A stretch of DNA of 64,000 bases from Paracoccus sp. S-4012 (GCF_009674885.1 NZ_WKKA01000008.1:62001-126000), one strand, 5' to 3'. Positions 1-10,188 are shown, numbered from the stretch's first letter. Notes: generated by a model not told the origin, from the letters alone. Translations and numbers: made by a program.

Positions 1-746
1 ACCGGTTCCCGGACCATGTCGCCCCCGCCGCGCCGCGGCTCTGCGCCCCCCGTCCCGAAGGCGGCGAGGCGCTGCATGAGGCGCTGCGCCACACCGCCCG
101 GCGGGCGCTGAGCAGCGGCGCGACCATCGCCTCCGGCCGCATCGAGGGCCGCGTCGAAGGCGTGGCCGAGCCCTGCCATGTCAGCGGCTGGGTCATGGAC
201 GCCGATCATCCCGGCCGTCCGGTCATGCTCGAACTCGTTCTCGGCGACGAGGTGATCGCCACGACGCTCGCCTGCGCGCCGCGCCGGGCGGCCGGCGATC
301 AGGGCCGCATGGGCTTCATCTTCGCCGGCGACCCGCGCCTCTCGACCCGGCAACTGCTGCGCGCCACCGTCCGGCGGGCGCAGGACGGCCAGGCCATCAC
401 CCCCCTGCCGAGCGCCGCCCTCGGGACGCTGCAGGGGCATCTCGACCTCGTCACCGATTCGTGCCGCCTCGAAGGCTGGGCGCGGGACGAGACGTTCCCG
501 CAGCAGCCGGTTATGCTGGAGGTCGTCCTCGGCGACGAGATCATCGGCACCGTCCTCGCCAGCCGCGCGCGCGAGGATCTGCGGAAGGCGGGGCTCGGCG
601 ATACGGCATTCGTCTTCGAGGCGAGCCGGGCGCTCTCGCCGGCCGAGATGGAAGCGATCCAGCTGCGGCGGATCAGCGACCGTGCGGTGCTGCGGCGGAC
701 GGCGGAGACGAGGATCGTGAGAACCGGCGAAACTCGCGCCGCCTGA
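1..746 (+). CDS. Hint-domain family protein, C-terminal part (5' end outside window)
   Basis: The frame is open from base 3, so the gene starts upstream of the window. The visible part is the C-terminal tail of a Hint-type protein. It begins with the RFPDHVAP segment that follows the Hint domain in the neighbouring paralogue at 1371-2786. Two repeats of about 95 residues follow, each with a CHVSGW- or CRLEGW-type opening, a PVMLE strand, a GDE(V/I)I(A/G)T strand and an LRR ending. The repeats look like small beta-rich modules of unknown ligand. The paralogue 3' to it is very similar in protein and DNA, so the pair arose by tandem duplication. Such proteins are common in Rhodobacterales and often exported, but no secretion signal can be judged here because the N-terminus is missing. 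Function is unknown. Confidence 0.8.
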   Translation, partial: RFPDHVAPAAPRLCAPRPEGGEALHEALRHTARRALSSGATIASGRIEGRVEGVAEPCHVSGWVMDADHPGRPVMLELVLGDEVIATTLACAPRRAAGDQGRMGFIFAGDPRLSTRQLLRATVRRAQDGQAITPLPSAALGTLQGHLDLVTDSCRLEGWARDETFPQQPVMLEVVLGDEIIGTVLASRAREDLRKAGLGDTAFVFEASRALSPAEMEAIQLRRISDRAVLRRTAETRIVRTGETRAA

Positions 747-1038
747 CGGGTATTTCGCTGGATCCGGCGGAATCCCCGAGGGCTCGACCCTGCGGCATTG
801 CGTCACCGTGGCGGCGAAACCATGGCGTTGTGTGACCCTAGGTAAGTACTCGAGAAAATCGTTGACGGGTGGGCTGTCGAGGCCCCATTGGCTGCGCCGT
901 GCGGGGAAAGACGCGCACGGCCTATCACAGTCTAAATCAACAAAGATTTCTCACGTGCACGCTCACGTGCACGCTCACGGGCGACGGCATGCGACTGGTT
1001 GCGTGACCCAGAACACCATCTATGAAAGTGCCCAGACG
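747..1038. other. Intergenic region between tandem Hint genes
   Basis: About 290 bases without a supported gene. It is less GC-rich than its surroundings around 880-1030 and contains a short 12-bp tandem repeat at 950-973. No convincing terminator follows the first Hint gene. A promoter for the second Hint gene is expected here, but I cannot place one. Confidence 0.4.
950..980. repeat. Short 12-bp tandem repeat (about 2.5 units)
   Basis: The unit ctcacgtgcacg occurs twice in direct tandem (950-961, 962-973) and is followed by a partial third copy. Each unit holds the palindromes cacgtg and gtgcac. It lies about 60 bases upstream of the start of the disrupted Hint gene. It could be a regulator site or simple replication slippage; nothing in the sequence decides between them. 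Confidence 0.6.
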
Positions 1039-2786
1039 ATGTCCTACATCATCCACGTAGTTCCTCTCGATGCGTTCAACTTCGGGTCATTGCCCTATAA
1101 TCCGTCGATCCCCAAGTATCCTTGGAACTGGTGGGGCGGCAGCGACCCTCAGTTAAATCCGGATGGGGGGAATTGGAACGTCAACCACCCCGACAGGGGA
1201 CCTTGGAACAAGTTCACGATCGACACGTCGCGGGCTTTCGAGATCCAGGTTCAGGACATCGATAGCAGGCCGGATGTGCTGGACACTGATACCTTCCATC
1301 GGGAACCCGCGGAACCGGACTGCAGACGCTCCAGACGGCTGTTAAGGGTGTTTAGATTGGCGGCAACATCGTGAACGAATACGAGGTTACCCTGACCGGC
1401 TCTGACGGGCAGACGTACACGCTCGTCGCGTTGAACGTACTGCCTGCTCACCTTCGATGGCAGGGGCAGGAGAACGATGGAAAACTCATCGGCTTCACCT
1501 TCGACGGTGCATGGCCCCCGGAAGGGGTGACGCTGGACTACGTGCCCAACAGCAACGTCGATAAGCCGAGCCTTCACGAGTCCAACATGCTCCCCGTCTG
1601 CTACCTGCAGGGCACGAAGATCCAGACGGCCTCGGGCGAGGTCGCGGTCGAGGACCTGCGCGAGGGCGACCTGGTCGTCTGCCGCTTCGGCGGCATCCGC
1701 CCGATCCGCTGGATCGGCCGGCAGCGCTTCGCCGGGGCGCGCGCGGCCGGGAAGGAGGCGATCCGCTTCGCCGAGGGCTCGCTGGGCGAAAACATGCCGC
1801 GCGAGGCGCTGTTCGTCTCGCCCGGCCACTCGATGCTGGTCGAGGGCCGGCTGGTCCTCGCCGACGACCTCGTGAACGGCATCACGATCACGCTCGAGGA
1901 GCCGCGCGAGGTCTGGTCCTACTTCCAGATCGACTTCGGCGTGCATGACCTCGTCCTCGCCAACGGCGCCTGGTCCGAGAGCTTCGCCGACGCCGGCGAT
2001 ATCCGCGGCCGGTTCGACAACGCCGCCGACTTCCGCCTGCGGTTCCCCGATCATGTCGCCCCCGAGGCCCCGATCCTCTGCGCCGAGCGTCCGCAGGGCG
2101 GCGAGGCGCTGCATGCCGCGCTTCGCCACACCGCCAGCCTCGCGCTGAGCGGCAGCGCGCCGGTCGCCCGCGGCCGGCTGGAAGGCCGCATCGAAGGCGT
2201 GGCCGCGCCGTGCCATGTCAGCGGCTGGGCCACGGACGCCGGCCATCCCGGCCGCCCGGTGATGCTCGAGATGGTCCTCGACGGCGAGGTTATCGGCACC
2301 ACGCTCGCCTGCGCACCGCGCCGGGACGGCGGCCGGGGACGCATGGACTTCGTCTTCGACGGTGCCCGGCCCCTCTCGACGCACGAGTTGCTGCGGATCA
2401 CCGTGCGGCGGGTGCAGGACGGCCAGCCCCTTGCCGCGCTGCCGAGCGCGGCTGTCGGCCCGCTGCAGGGGCATCTCGACCTCGTCACCGCAGGCTGCCG
2501 CATCGAGGGCTGGGCGAGGGACAAGGCCTTTTCGGACCAGCCGGTGATGCTGGAGGCGGTTCTGGGCGATGAGGTGCTCGGCACGGTCCTCGCCTGCCGT
2601 TCCCGGCACGACCTGACGAAGGCGGGCTTCGGAGACGTGGCCTTCACCTTCGAGGCGAACCGGACGCTCACGCCGGCCGAGATGGACACGATCCAGCTGC
2701 GCCGCATCAACGACCGCGCGGTGCTGCGCCGGTCGGGGAAGACGAAGCTCGTCGGCACCGGTGCGGTTCCCGCCAAGGTGGCCTGA
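1039..2786 (+). pseudogene. Hint-domain protein gene disrupted by a frameshift and an in-frame stop
   Basis: The N-terminal part starts at ATG 1039 (MSYIIHVVPLDAFNFGSLP) and runs in one frame to about 1300. The rest of the protein continues in another frame, best seen from GTG 1371 (VNEYEVTLTGSDGQTY). Joining them needs a frame change at roughly 1290-1320 and readthrough of a TAG at 1353-1355. The downstream part holds a Hint domain (CYLQGTKI with the nucleophilic Cys and Gly-Thr; VSPGHSM with the conserved His; HDLVLANG) and then two beta-rich repeats of about 95 residues shared with the upstream paralogue. GTG 1371 has no good ribosome binding site, so an independently translated 471-residue C-terminal product is possible but doubtful. 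Two separate lesions favour a true pseudogene over sequencing error. Confidence 0.7.
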
Positions 2787-2802
2787 CGCATGCATGACGA
2801 AG

Positions 2803-2838
2803 CGCCGCGGCGGAGCCCTGCCGCCGCGGCGTCGTTTT
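2803..2838 (+). terminator. Rho-independent terminator after the Hint gene
   Basis: A perfect 11-bp GC-rich stem (2803-2813 with 2821-2831) with a 7-base loop is followed by tcgtttt. It lies 17 bases past the Hint stop codon and fits termination of that transcript. Confidence 0.8.
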
Positions 2839-3151
2839 CCGGGGGCGGCAGGATGCCCGGCAATCGGTGACAGCCCGGTCTGACCGACAGCATCGCAGGC
2901 AGGGTGATCGTGATCGCCGGCGCGGCTGGCGGCATGGCGAAGCGGCTGCTGGCCACCCTCCGCGGGCCGGATCGCGGCGGCGGCAAGGTCACGGCCGCCC
3001 TGAGCGACGTGACCCGACGCGGCTATCCCCAGCCGCCGGTGAAAACCGCGGTCGCTACCTGTGACCGGATCGACCCTTCCTCCATGCGGCTCGCGCCCCC
3101 TTCCACTCGCGGCGGGCGACGCACAAGCGGGGACCCCGACGGTCCGCCACG
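2839..3151. other. Intergenic region between the Hint gene terminator and cinA
   Basis: About 310 bases between two converging transcription units. A short open frame exists on the plus strand (from about 2904) but has no recognisable motif or ribosome binding site and runs into the cinA coding region. I see no RNA gene or repeat here. Confidence 0.4.
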
Positions 3152-3646
3152 TCACTCCGCCGTGGGCGGGACCGCCATGCGGGCCAGCTCCGCCGTGATG
3201 AGGCCGAGCGCGTGGACCACGCTCGACGCGCGCACCGCGTCGCGGCCGATGGCGCCGAACTCGACCGTCTCGGTCGAGACCCCGGCCGGGGTGGCGAGGG
3301 CGAAGCACACGCGGCCTTCGGGCTTGTGCTCGGACCCGCCCGGCCCGGCGATGCCGGTGATCGAGAGGGCGAGGCCCGCCGGGCTGCGGCTCAGCGCGCC
3401 CTGCGCCATCTCGGCCGCGACCTCCTCGCTGACCGCGCCATGGGCGGCGATGGAGGCCGGGCGGACGCCCAGCATCTCCTCCTTGGCGCTGTTGGAATAG
3501 GTGACCCAGCCCCGTTCCAGCACCGCGGAGGAGCCGGGCACTCCGGTCAGCGCCGCCGCCAGCAGCCCGCCGGTGCAACTCTCCGCGAGGGCGATCTTCA
3601 CCTTCCGCTCGCGCGCGGCGCTGAGGATGTCCTCGACCGATTTCAT
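3152..3646 (-). CDS. pncC: CinA C-terminal domain protein (nicotinamide-nucleotide amidohydrolase, PncC type)
   Basis: A 164-residue stand-alone CinA C-terminal domain. This family deamidates nicotinamide mononucleotide to nicotinic acid mononucleotide in pyridine nucleotide salvage. Seen here: the ALAESCTGGLLAAALT motif with the catalytic Ser/Cys region near the N-terminus, a YSNSAKEEMLGV segment, and the SITGIAGPGG glycine-rich loop followed by GRVCFALA. The length fits the short form lacking the N-terminal molybdopterin-binding-like domain. The start ATG at 3646 overlaps the pgpA stop by four bases (ATGA), indicating translational coupling in an ispDF-pgpA-cinA operon. Family assignment is firm; the exact substrate is inferred from the family. 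Confidence 0.9.
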   Translation of the reverse strand: MKSVEDILSAARERKVKIALAESCTGGLLAAALTGVPGSSAVLERGWVTYSNSAKEEMLGVRPASIAAHGAVSEEVAAEMAQGALSRSPAGLALSITGIAGPGGSEHKPEGRVCFALATPAGVSTETVEFGAIGRDAVRASSVVHALGLITAELARMAVPPTAE

Positions 3647-4134
3647 CGTCCCATGATCCCGTGTGAGAGGCCCGCGGCCAGGATCGTCGCCACCGCCGCG
3701 AAAACCCCCGCCCAGACGTCGTCGAGCAGCACCCCCGCAGTATCCCGGCGACGGTCGGCGCGGCCGACGAGCCAGGGTTTCCAGATGTCGAAGAGGCGGA
3801 AGAACAGAAACGCCGCGACCCAGCCGGGCCAGGGGAAGCGGTCGGATGCGAGGCCCATGAGCCAGAAACCGGCGGAGGGGGCGCAGAGCGCGATCCACTG
3901 GCCGACCAGCTCGTCGATCACGATCTCGGGCCGGTCGGGGTCGGCCATGCCCGCGGTGAAGCGGCCGACGGACCAGAGGCAGAGCGGGATCGCCGCGAGC
4001 GTCGCCACCGCGAGCAGCGGGAAATGCCCGATGCGGTGGAGCAGCAGGCCCAGCAGCAGCGCCGCGATCGAGGCCCAGGTGCCGGGCGCGGGGCGCAGGG
4101 AGCCGATCCCGCCCAAGGTGACGATCCAGCGCAT
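3643..4134 (-). CDS. pgpA: Phosphatidylglycerophosphatase A
   Basis: An integral inner-membrane enzyme that dephosphorylates phosphatidylglycerophosphate to phosphatidylglycerol. The 163-residue protein has the family features: GGIGSLRPAPGTWAS at the N-terminus, several hydrophobic helices, the acidic IVIDELVGQWIAL motif that carries the metal/phosphate-binding residues, and FRLFDIWKPW followed by LLDDVWAGV near the end. Size is typical. It starts 3 bases after the ispDF stop and overlaps cinA by four bases, so the three genes are almost certainly one transcript. The same neighbourhood is usual in alphaproteobacteria. Confidence 0.93.
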   Translation of the reverse strand: MRWIVTLGGIGSLRPAPGTWASIAALLLGLLLHRIGHFPLLAVATLAAIPLCLWSVGRFTAGMADPDRPEIVIDELVGQWIALCAPSAGFWLMGLASDRFPWPGWVAAFLFFRLFDIWKPWLVGRADRRRDTAGVLLDDVWAGVFAAVATILAAGLSHGIMGR

Positions 4135-4137
4135 CCC

Positions 4138-5283
4138 TCAACCCCCGACCAGCACCGCCGAGGCCATGGCCGCGATCCCCTCTTCGCGGCCGGTGAAGCC
4201 CAGCCGCTCGGAGGTGGTGGCCTTGACGCTGATGCGCCCCGGCTCGCAGCCGAGGATTTCCGCCAGCCGTGCCTGCATCGCCGCCGCGTGCGGCCCGATC
4301 TTTGGCCGCTCGCAGATCAGCGTCACATCGGCGTTGCCGAGCCGGTAGCCCCGCGCCGCCGCAATCTCCGCCGCGCGGGCGAGGAAGATGGCGCTGTCGG
4401 CGCCTTTCCATTGCGGGTCCGAGGGTGGGAAATGGCGGCCGATATCGCCCTCGGCCAGCGCCCCGAGGATCGCATCGGTCAGCGCGTGCATGCCCACATC
4501 GGCGTCGGAATGGCCTGAAAGGCCGCGGTCATGGGGCAGGGTGACGCCGCAGAGAACCAGCTGATCCCCCGGCCCGAAGGCGTGGACATCGAAGCCCTGG
4601 CCCATCCGCACTTCCACAGCAGCCCTCCGCAGGATCGCCGCGGCGCGGTCGAGGTCGCCCGGCCAGGTGATCTTCAGATTTTCCTCATGCCCCGGCGTGA
4701 CGGCGACCGCCACCCCCTCGCGGCGCACCAGTTCCACGTCGTCGGCCGCCCCCTCGGGATGGGCGCGGTGCGCGGCGAGGATGGTGGCGATGCGGAAGCC
4801 CTGCGGGGTCTGCGCGCGAGCCAGACCGTCGCGGTCGGCGGCGCCCTCCACGGTCCCGTCCGCCACGCGCCAGAGGGCATCGCTGACCGGCAGCCCCGGC
4901 GCGGCCGCCTCGGCGCCGGAAGCAAGCGCGGCGACGACGGCCTCGATCACAGGGCGGGGAACCAGGGGGCGGGCGCCGTCATGGATCAGGACGTGAGTGA
5001 CCCCGCCGCCGTCCAGCGTCTCGAGCGCCGCCCGCACGCTCGCCGAGCGGGTCTCTCCGCCCGCGACCAGCGTGACGGTGCCGCCGAACTCGACCACCGC
5101 GCGCGCCATGTCGTCGGGATGCACCGCCACGATCACCCGGCCGAACGGCCGCATCGCGTCCACCGCCCGCGCCAGCACGCTGCGGCCGGCGAGGTCACGC
5201 CATTGCTTCGGCTCGCCGCCGCCCGCGCGCAGGCCGCGGCCGGCGGCAGTCACGATGCAGGCGAGAACGGGCGCGGCGGTCAT
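4138..5283 (-). CDS. ispDF: Bifunctional IspDF (MEP cytidylyltransferase / MECDP synthase)
   Basis: A fusion enzyme of the non-mevalonate isoprenoid pathway catalysing the third and fifth steps. The 381-residue protein has IspD at about 1-225: [16 protein letters not shown] nucleotide-binding loop, [12 protein letters not shown] and AQTPQGFR. IspF occupies about 227-381: DVHAF metal ligands, [21 protein letters not shown] and [16 protein letters not shown]. The fused arrangement is characteristic of alphaproteobacteria. The start ATG 5283 was chosen because the IspD domain begins right after it; longer upstream in-frame sequence has no homology. It is first gene of the ispDF-pgpA-cinA operon and diverges from rpiA across about 100 bases. 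Confidence 0.95.
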   Translation of the reverse strand: MTAAPVLACIVTAAGRGLRAGGGEPKQWRDLAGRSVLARAVDAMRPFGRVIVAVHPDDMARAVVEFGGTVTLVAGGETRSASVRAALETLDGGGVTHVLIHDGARPLVPRPVIEAVVAALASGAEAAAPGLPVSDALWRVADGTVEGAADRDGLARAQTPQGFRIATILAAHRAHPEGAADDVELVRREGVAVAVTPGHEENLKITWPGDLDRAAAILRRAAVEVRMGQGFDVHAFGPGDQLVLCGVTLPHDRGLSGHSDADVGMHALTDAILGALAEGDIGRHFPPSDPQWKGADSAIFLARAAEIAAARGYRLGNADVTLICERPKIGPHAAAMQARLAEILGCEPGRISVKATTSERLGFTGREEGIAAMASAVLVGG

Positions 5284-5386
5284 GCGTCCCGGATAGGATA
5301 CCGCCCGCGCCGCGTCCATCCGCCCCTCGCACCCGGCCGCGATGTCGCCTATACCGCCGGCGATCCCCGCGAGAGGAGTGCCGCCG

Positions 5387-6130
5387 ATGCTTGACCCCGC
5401 CGCCGCCAGCGACGCCGCCAAGGACGCCGCTGCCCGCGCCGCCGTGGCCATGGTGGAGGACGGCATGCGCCTCGGCCTCGGCACCGGCTCGACCGCCGCG
5501 GTCATGGTCCGCCACCTCGCGCACCGGGTGAAGGCGGAGGGTCTGACGCTGCGCTGCGCCGCGACCTCCGAGGCGACGGCGACGCTCGCGGCCTCGCTCG
5601 GCCTCACCGTCGAGCCGCTCGACGCGATCGGCTGGCTCGATCTGACGATCGACGGCGCCGACGAGATCGACCCAGACCTCGCGCTCATCAAGGGCGGGGG
5701 CGGGGCGCTGCTGCGCGAGAAGATCGTCGCTGCCGCCTCGGACCGGATGGTGGTGATCGCCGACCCTGCCAAGGTGGTCGAGCGTCTCGGCGCGTTCCAT
5801 CTGCCGGTCGAGGTCGTCCCCTTCGGCTGGGAGACGACGCGTGCCCACATCACCCGCCTGCTGGAGAAGCACGGCCTCACGCACCGGCCTGTCCTCCTGC
5901 GCCAACGCGAGGCTGGACCGTTCCGCACCGACGAGGGCAACCTGATCCTCGATCTGGCCCTCGAGGCGATCCCCGATGCCTGCGAGCTGTCGCGCGGGCT
6001 GAACATGATCCCCGGCGTGGTCGAGTCGGGCCTCTTCGTGGACATGGCCGACCTTGCGCTGATCGGGCAGCCGGACGGCACTGCGATCGAACTGATCGCG
6101 GACCAGACGCCCGAGGAGGACCGGGCATGA
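5387..6130 (+). CDS. rpiA: Ribose-5-phosphate isomerase A
   Basis: Interconverts ribose 5-phosphate and ribulose 5-phosphate in the pentose phosphate pathway. The 247-residue cytosolic protein shows the RpiA motifs: GLGTGSTAA phosphate-binding loop, [14 protein letters not shown], and [16 protein letters not shown] with the catalytic Glu and Lys. The C-terminal [13 protein letters not shown] and VVESGLF segments also fit the family. The start ATG 5387 is preceded by a good ribosome binding site (gagaggag, 5371-5378); an in-frame ATG at 5342 lacks one. The stop overlaps the gor start by four bases, so rpiA and gor are translationally coupled. Confidence 0.95.
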   Translation: MLDPAAASDAAKDAAARAAVAMVEDGMRLGLGTGSTAAVMVRHLAHRVKAEGLTLRCAATSEATATLAASLGLTVEPLDAIGWLDLTIDGADEIDPDLALIKGGGGALLREKIVAAASDRMVVIADPAKVVERLGAFHLPVEVVPFGWETTRAHITRLLEKHGLTHRPVLLRQREAGPFRTDEGNLILDLALEAIPDACELSRGLNMIPGVVESGLFVDMADLALIGQPDGTAIELIADQTPEEDRA

Positions 6131-7539
6131 GCGATCCCTTCGACTTTGACCTCTTCGTGATCGGCGGCGGCTCGGGCGGGGTGCGCGCGGGCCGGATCGC
6201 AGTGTCCGAGCATGGCGCGAAGGTGGCGCTGGCCGAGGAATCGCGCATGGGTGGCACCTGCGTCATCCGCGGCTGCGTGCCGAAGAAGCTGATGATCTAC
6301 GCCGCCTCCCACCCGGCTGCCGCCGCCGAGGCACGCGGCTATGGCTGGCCGGAGGCCCAGGTCGGCCGCTTCGACTGGCCGGCGTTCCGCGGCAAGCTCC
6401 ATGCCGAACTCGACCGCCTCGAGGAAATCTACGAGCGCGGCTTCCTCGTCGCGGGCGGCACGCTCTTCAAGCAGCGCGCCCGCATCGTCGATCCGCACAT
6501 GGTCGAGCTGGCCGACGGCCGCCGCGTGAGCGCGCGCCAGATCCTCGTGGCCACCGGCGGCCGCCCGGCGCTGCCCGACATTCCGGGGGCCGAGTTCGGG
6601 CTGATCTCGGATGATCTCTTCGATCTCGAGACGCTGCCCCGGCGCGTGCTGGTCGTCGGCGGCGGCTTCATCGCCTGCGAATTCGCCACGATCTTCCACG
6701 GCCTCGGTTGCGAGACGGTGATGATCCACCGCGGCGACAAGGTGCTGCGCGGCTTCGACGACGAGATGCGGGTCCGGGTCGGCTACCAGCTCGAGGGGAT
6801 CGGCATCGACCTGCGCCTGGGCGTGAACGCCACGCGGCTGGAACGCAGGGGCGAGGGCGTGCGGGTCCGGTTCGACGACGGCCGGACCGAGGATTTCGAT
6901 GCGGTGATGTTCGCGACCGGACGGAACCCGAACACGGAGGGCCTCGGCCTCGAGGAGGCCGGGGTCAAGCTCGGTCGCCGGGGCGAGGTGATCGTGGACC
7001 GCTGGTCGCAGACGCAGATCCCCTCGATCTACGCCGTGGGCGATGTCACCGATCGCGTGAACCTGACGCCGGTCGCGATCCGCGAGGGGCACGCCTTCGC
7101 CGACACGGTCTTCGGCGCGCAGCCGCGATTCCTCGACCACGCCGTCGTGGCCTCGGCGGTCTATACCCGGCCCAACGAGCTTGGCACCGTGGGGCTGACC
7201 GAGGAACAGGCGGCGGAGCGCGGGCCGGTCGAGGTCTATGCGGCGCATTTCAGCGGCATGCGCGACAAGTTCGCGGGCAGCACCTCCCGCGTCGCCATGA
7301 AGCTGATTGTCTGCCAGACGACGCTGCGCGTTCTGGGCGTCCACATCTTCGCGCCGGAGGCGGGAGAGATGATCCAGTTGGCGGCGATTGCCATCGGAAT
7401 GGGGGCGACCAAGGCCGATTTCGACCGGACGGTGGCCGTCCACCCGACGCTGGCCGAGGAAATCGTCACCCTGCGCCATCCGGAGCGGCGCCACGCGGGG
7501 CCGCAGGCAGACACGGTGGCCCAGGCGGCGCAGGCTTGA
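6127..7539 (+). CDS. gor: Glutathione-disulfide reductase
   Basis: An FAD-dependent disulfide reductase that uses NADPH to reduce oxidised glutathione in the cytosol. The 470-residue protein has the N-terminal FAD loop [15 protein letters not shown], the redox-active disulfide [13 protein letters not shown], and a second Rossmann loop [12 protein letters not shown]. The FAD-binding [14 protein letters not shown] and the C-terminal [11 protein letters not shown] with the active-site His-Glu pair are also present. Length and motifs are normal. The four-base overlap with rpiA places an NADPH consumer beside a pentose phosphate gene, a common alphaproteobacterial arrangement. Dihydrolipoamide or mercuric reductase are less likely because the [10 protein letters not shown] context is the glutathione-reductase type. 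Confidence 0.93.
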   Translation: MSDPFDFDLFVIGGGSGGVRAGRIAVSEHGAKVALAEESRMGGTCVIRGCVPKKLMIYAASHPAAAAEARGYGWPEAQVGRFDWPAFRGKLHAELDRLEEIYERGFLVAGGTLFKQRARIVDPHMVELADGRRVSARQILVATGGRPALPDIPGAEFGLISDDLFDLETLPRRVLVVGGGFIACEFATIFHGLGCETVMIHRGDKVLRGFDDEMRVRVGYQLEGIGIDLRLGVNATRLERRGEGVRVRFDDGRTEDFDAVMFATGRNPNTEGLGLEEAGVKLGRRGEVIVDRWSQTQIPSIYAVGDVTDRVNLTPVAIREGHAFADTVFGAQPRFLDHAVVASAVYTRPNELGTVGLTEEQAAERGPVEVYAAHFSGMRDKFAGSTSRVAMKLIVCQTTLRVLGVHIFAPEAGEMIQLAAIAIGMGATKADFDRTVAVHPTLAEEIVTLRHPERRHAGPQADTVAQAAQA

Positions 7540-7627
7540 TTCTAAAGCCTGCGGCCCCACTTTCAGCGTAAACGCGCGGAAGCCGGTCCGGTTTCAGCGC
7601 CCGACACGAGACAGACGAAGAGGAACG

Positions 7628-8962
7628 ATGCGGATGGCACAAGGACCCTGGGGGGGCGGCAGCGGCGGCGGCAATGAGGGTGGAGGCGAACCACCACGCG
7701 GGCCGCAGAGACCGGAGCGGCCCTGGGGCGCGCCGCCGCCGAATGGCGGCCAGCGGCCGGAGCCGCCGCCCGAGCGTCCGGGCGGCCCCCGGCGGCCCGG
7801 CCAGCCCGGTGATCTCGATGACCTGATGCGCAAGGGCCAGGACCGGCTGCGCGTCCTGATGGGCGGACGCACCGGCGGCGGCGGGGGCGGGCGCGGTCCC
7901 GGTGGCGGCGGCATGCCGCGCATGCCGCTCAACCGCAACACGGTAGGCATCGTCGCGCTTGCCGCGGTGGCCCTCTGGGCCTTCGCATCCTTCTACACCG
8001 TCACCACTGGCGAGAAATCGGTCGAGCTGCTCTTCGGCCGCCCGATCGCCGTCGGGGACGAGGGCCTGAACTTCGCGCCCTTCCCCTTCGTGACCCGCGA
8101 AGTCGTGAACGTCACCGGCGAACGCTCGGTCGAGATCGGGGCCGGTCGGGCGGGCGACATGGACAGCGGGCTGATGCTGACCCGCGACCAGAACATCGTC
8201 GACATGACCTACCAGGTGGTCTGGAACATCTCCGACCCGGAACGCTACCTCTTCAACCTCGCCGACCCCGAGGGAACGATCCGCGCCGTGTCGGAAAGCG
8301 CCATGCGCGACATCGTGGCCCGGACGCAGCTCGCGCCGATCCTCAACCGCGACCGCGGCGTGATCGCCCGCGACCTCGAGGTGGCGGTCCAGCAGACGCT
8401 CGACAGCTACGAGGCGGGGATCAACGTGGCGCGGGTGAACCTCGGCCGCGCCGATCCGCCGGACGAGGTCGTGGATGCCTTCCGCGACGTCCAGGCCGCC
8501 CAGCAGGAGCGTGACCGGCTGGAGATGGAGGCCGACGCCTATGCCAACCGCGTGCTGGCCCAGGCCCGAGGCGAGGCCGCGCAGCTGGTCGAGCAGGCCG
8601 AGGCCTACCGCGCCCAGGCCGTCAACGCGGCCTCCGGTGAGGCGTCGCGCTTCAGCGCGGTCTACGAGGAATACGCAAAGGCGCCCGAAGTGACGCGGCG
8701 CAGGATGTATCTGGAGACGATGGAAAAGGTTCTTGGGGACGTGAACAAGGTGCTGATCGACGACGGCGGTAACGGGTCCGGCGTGGTGCCATACCTGCCG
8801 CTCGACCAGCTGCAGCGCGGTCAGACCGGGCGTCCGGCGGGGACCTCTGCCGGTTCGACCGGCACCACGGCGGCGCCGCTGCCCGGCGGGGTCTCGCCGG
8901 GGATCACGGCGCCCGCCGCGGCCGCCGCGCTGACGCCCGGTCTCGGCGGGGGGAGCAACTGA
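7628..8962 (+). CDS. hflK: HflK, subunit of the HflKC membrane protease regulator
   Basis: An SPFH/prohibitin-family inner-membrane protein that, with HflC, surrounds and modulates the FtsH protease. The 444-residue protein has a long Gly/Pro/Arg-rich cytoplasmic N-terminus (about 1-100), one transmembrane helix at about 104-123, and then the periplasmic SPFH domain starting TTGEKSVELLFGRP. The SPFH part is followed by an Ala/Glu/Arg helical region typical of the family. The start ATG 7628 follows a gaagagga ribosome binding site; upstream open sequence overlaps the end of gor and is not homologous. The Gly-rich tail is unusually long but is common in Rhodobacterales. The stop overlaps the hflC start by one base. 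Confidence 0.93.
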   Translation: MRMAQGPWGGGSGGGNEGGGEPPRGPQRPERPWGAPPPNGGQRPEPPPERPGGPRRPGQPGDLDDLMRKGQDRLRVLMGGRTGGGGGGRGPGGGGMPRMPLNRNTVGIVALAAVALWAFASFYTVTTGEKSVELLFGRPIAVGDEGLNFAPFPFVTREVVNVTGERSVEIGAGRAGDMDSGLMLTRDQNIVDMTYQVVWNISDPERYLFNLADPEGTIRAVSESAMRDIVARTQLAPILNRDRGVIARDLEVAVQQTLDSYEAGINVARVNLGRADPPDEVVDAFRDVQAAQQERDRLEMEADAYANRVLAQARGEAAQLVEQAEAYRAQAVNAASGEASRFSAVYEEYAKAPEVTRRRMYLETMEKVLGDVNKVLIDDGGNGSGVVPYLPLDQLQRGQTGRPAGTSAGSTGTTAAPLPGGVSPGITAPAAAAALTPGLGGGSN

Positions 8963-10188
8963 TGCGCCGCACGCTTTCCGCCCTCGCGCTGCCCCTGGTG
9001 ATCGTGGTCGCGGGCCTCGTGCTCGCCGCGATCTACATCGTCGACATCCGCCAGACCGCGATCGTGCTGCGCTTCGGCGAGGTGGTCGCGGTCCGCAACG
9101 AGCCGGGCCTCGGCTTCAAGCTGCCGCTGATCGACCGCGTGGTGAAATACGACGCCCGCATCCTCGGCCTGCCGACCGAGCCGATGGAGGTCACGCCCGC
9201 CGACGACCGCCGCCTGGTGGTCGATGCCTTCGCCCGCTGGCGGATCACCGATGCGGTGCGCTTCCGCCGCGCGGTCGGCAATGGCGGCATCACTTTCGCC
9301 GAGCAGCGGCTCTCGGGCATCATGACCAACGCCATCCGCGGCGTGCTGGGCTCGGTGCCCTCGACCGCGGTGCTGAGCCAGGACCGCACGGCGCTGATGA
9401 ACCAGATCCGCGACGCGGCCCGCGACGAGGCGGAGGCGCTTGGCGTCACCGTGATCGACGTGCGGCTGACGCGCACCGACCTGCCGCAGCAGAACCTCGA
9501 GGCGACCTATGCCCGGATGCGGGCCGAGCGCGAGCGCGAGGCCGCCGACGAGCGGGCGCGCGGCGGCGAGGCGGCGCAGCGGGTGCGCGCGACGGCCGAC
9601 CGGACGGTGGTCGAGGTCACCTCCGACGCCCGCCGCCGGGCCGAGGTGGTCCGCGGCGAGGCCGACGCGCAGCGCAACGCCATCTATGCCGAGGCCTTTG
9701 GCCAGGACCCGGAGTTCTTCAACTTCACGCGCTCGATGACCGCCTATGAGCGGGCACTGCAGGGCGGGACCAGCTCGCTGGTGATGCAGCCCGACGGCGA
9801 GTTCTTCAGCTATCTGCGTGACGACAGCCCGGCCAGCACGATGCCGGCCGGCACCGGGCCGCGCCCGATGCCGCTCGTCGAGGAGGCCAGCGCCGAGGCC
9901 GAGGCGACGGCCGAGGCCGCGGCCCCGCCAGTCGCGGCGGAGGTGACGGCGAAGCCGGTCGAGGAAACGGCGGGCTCGGACGCCGCCTCGCAACCGCCGC
10001 CCGCGCCGACCGGCGCCGCGACCGACCCCGTCGCCCCGGCGCTGGGCGGCGAGGGCACGACGGTGCCGCTGCCGTCCGAACAGTCGCTCATCCCCGAGGA
10101 AACGGCGCCGGCCGTGGCCGAGCCGGTGGCGACGGAGACCGTCACGACCGCCGTGCCGGTCAACCCGCCGGCGGCAGCAGCCGACTGA
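8962..10188 (+). CDS. hflC: HflC, subunit of the HflKC membrane protease regulator
   Basis: The partner of HflK. The 408-residue protein starts with a transmembrane helix (about 5-27), followed by an SPFH domain (TAIVLRFGEVV, EPGLGFKLPLIDRVVKYDARI) and a charged coiled-coil region (about 180-240). A YGLD-like family tail is replaced by FTRSMTAYERAL. The last roughly 110 residues are a low-complexity Ala/Pro/Glu tail absent from the E. coli protein, so it is longer than the usual 330 or so residues. Translation is coupled to hflK (TGATG). A possible terminator lies about 80 bases after the stop, before the Do-like protease gene. Confidence 0.92.
   Translation: MRRTLSALALPLVIVVAGLVLAAIYIVDIRQTAIVLRFGEVVAVRNEPGLGFKLPLIDRVVKYDARILGLPTEPMEVTPADDRRLVVDAFARWRITDAVRFRRAVGNGGITFAEQRLSGIMTNAIRGVLGSVPSTAVLSQDRTALMNQIRDAARDEAEALGVTVIDVRLTRTDLPQQNLEATYARMRAEREREAADERARGGEAAQRVRATADRTVVEVTSDARRRAEVVRGEADAQRNAIYAEAFGQDPEFFNFTRSMTAYERALQGGTSSLVMQPDGEFFSYLRDDSPASTMPAGTGPRPMPLVEEASAEAEATAEAAAPPVAAEVTAKPVEETAGSDAASQPPPAPTGAATDPVAPALGGEGTTVPLPSEQSLIPEETAPAVAEPVATETVTTAVPVNPPAAAAD

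Noticed and set aside
2904-3500. A 198-codon plus-strand open frame
   Set aside because: Its second half is antisense to the conserved cinA frame and the first half has no motif or good ribosome binding site.
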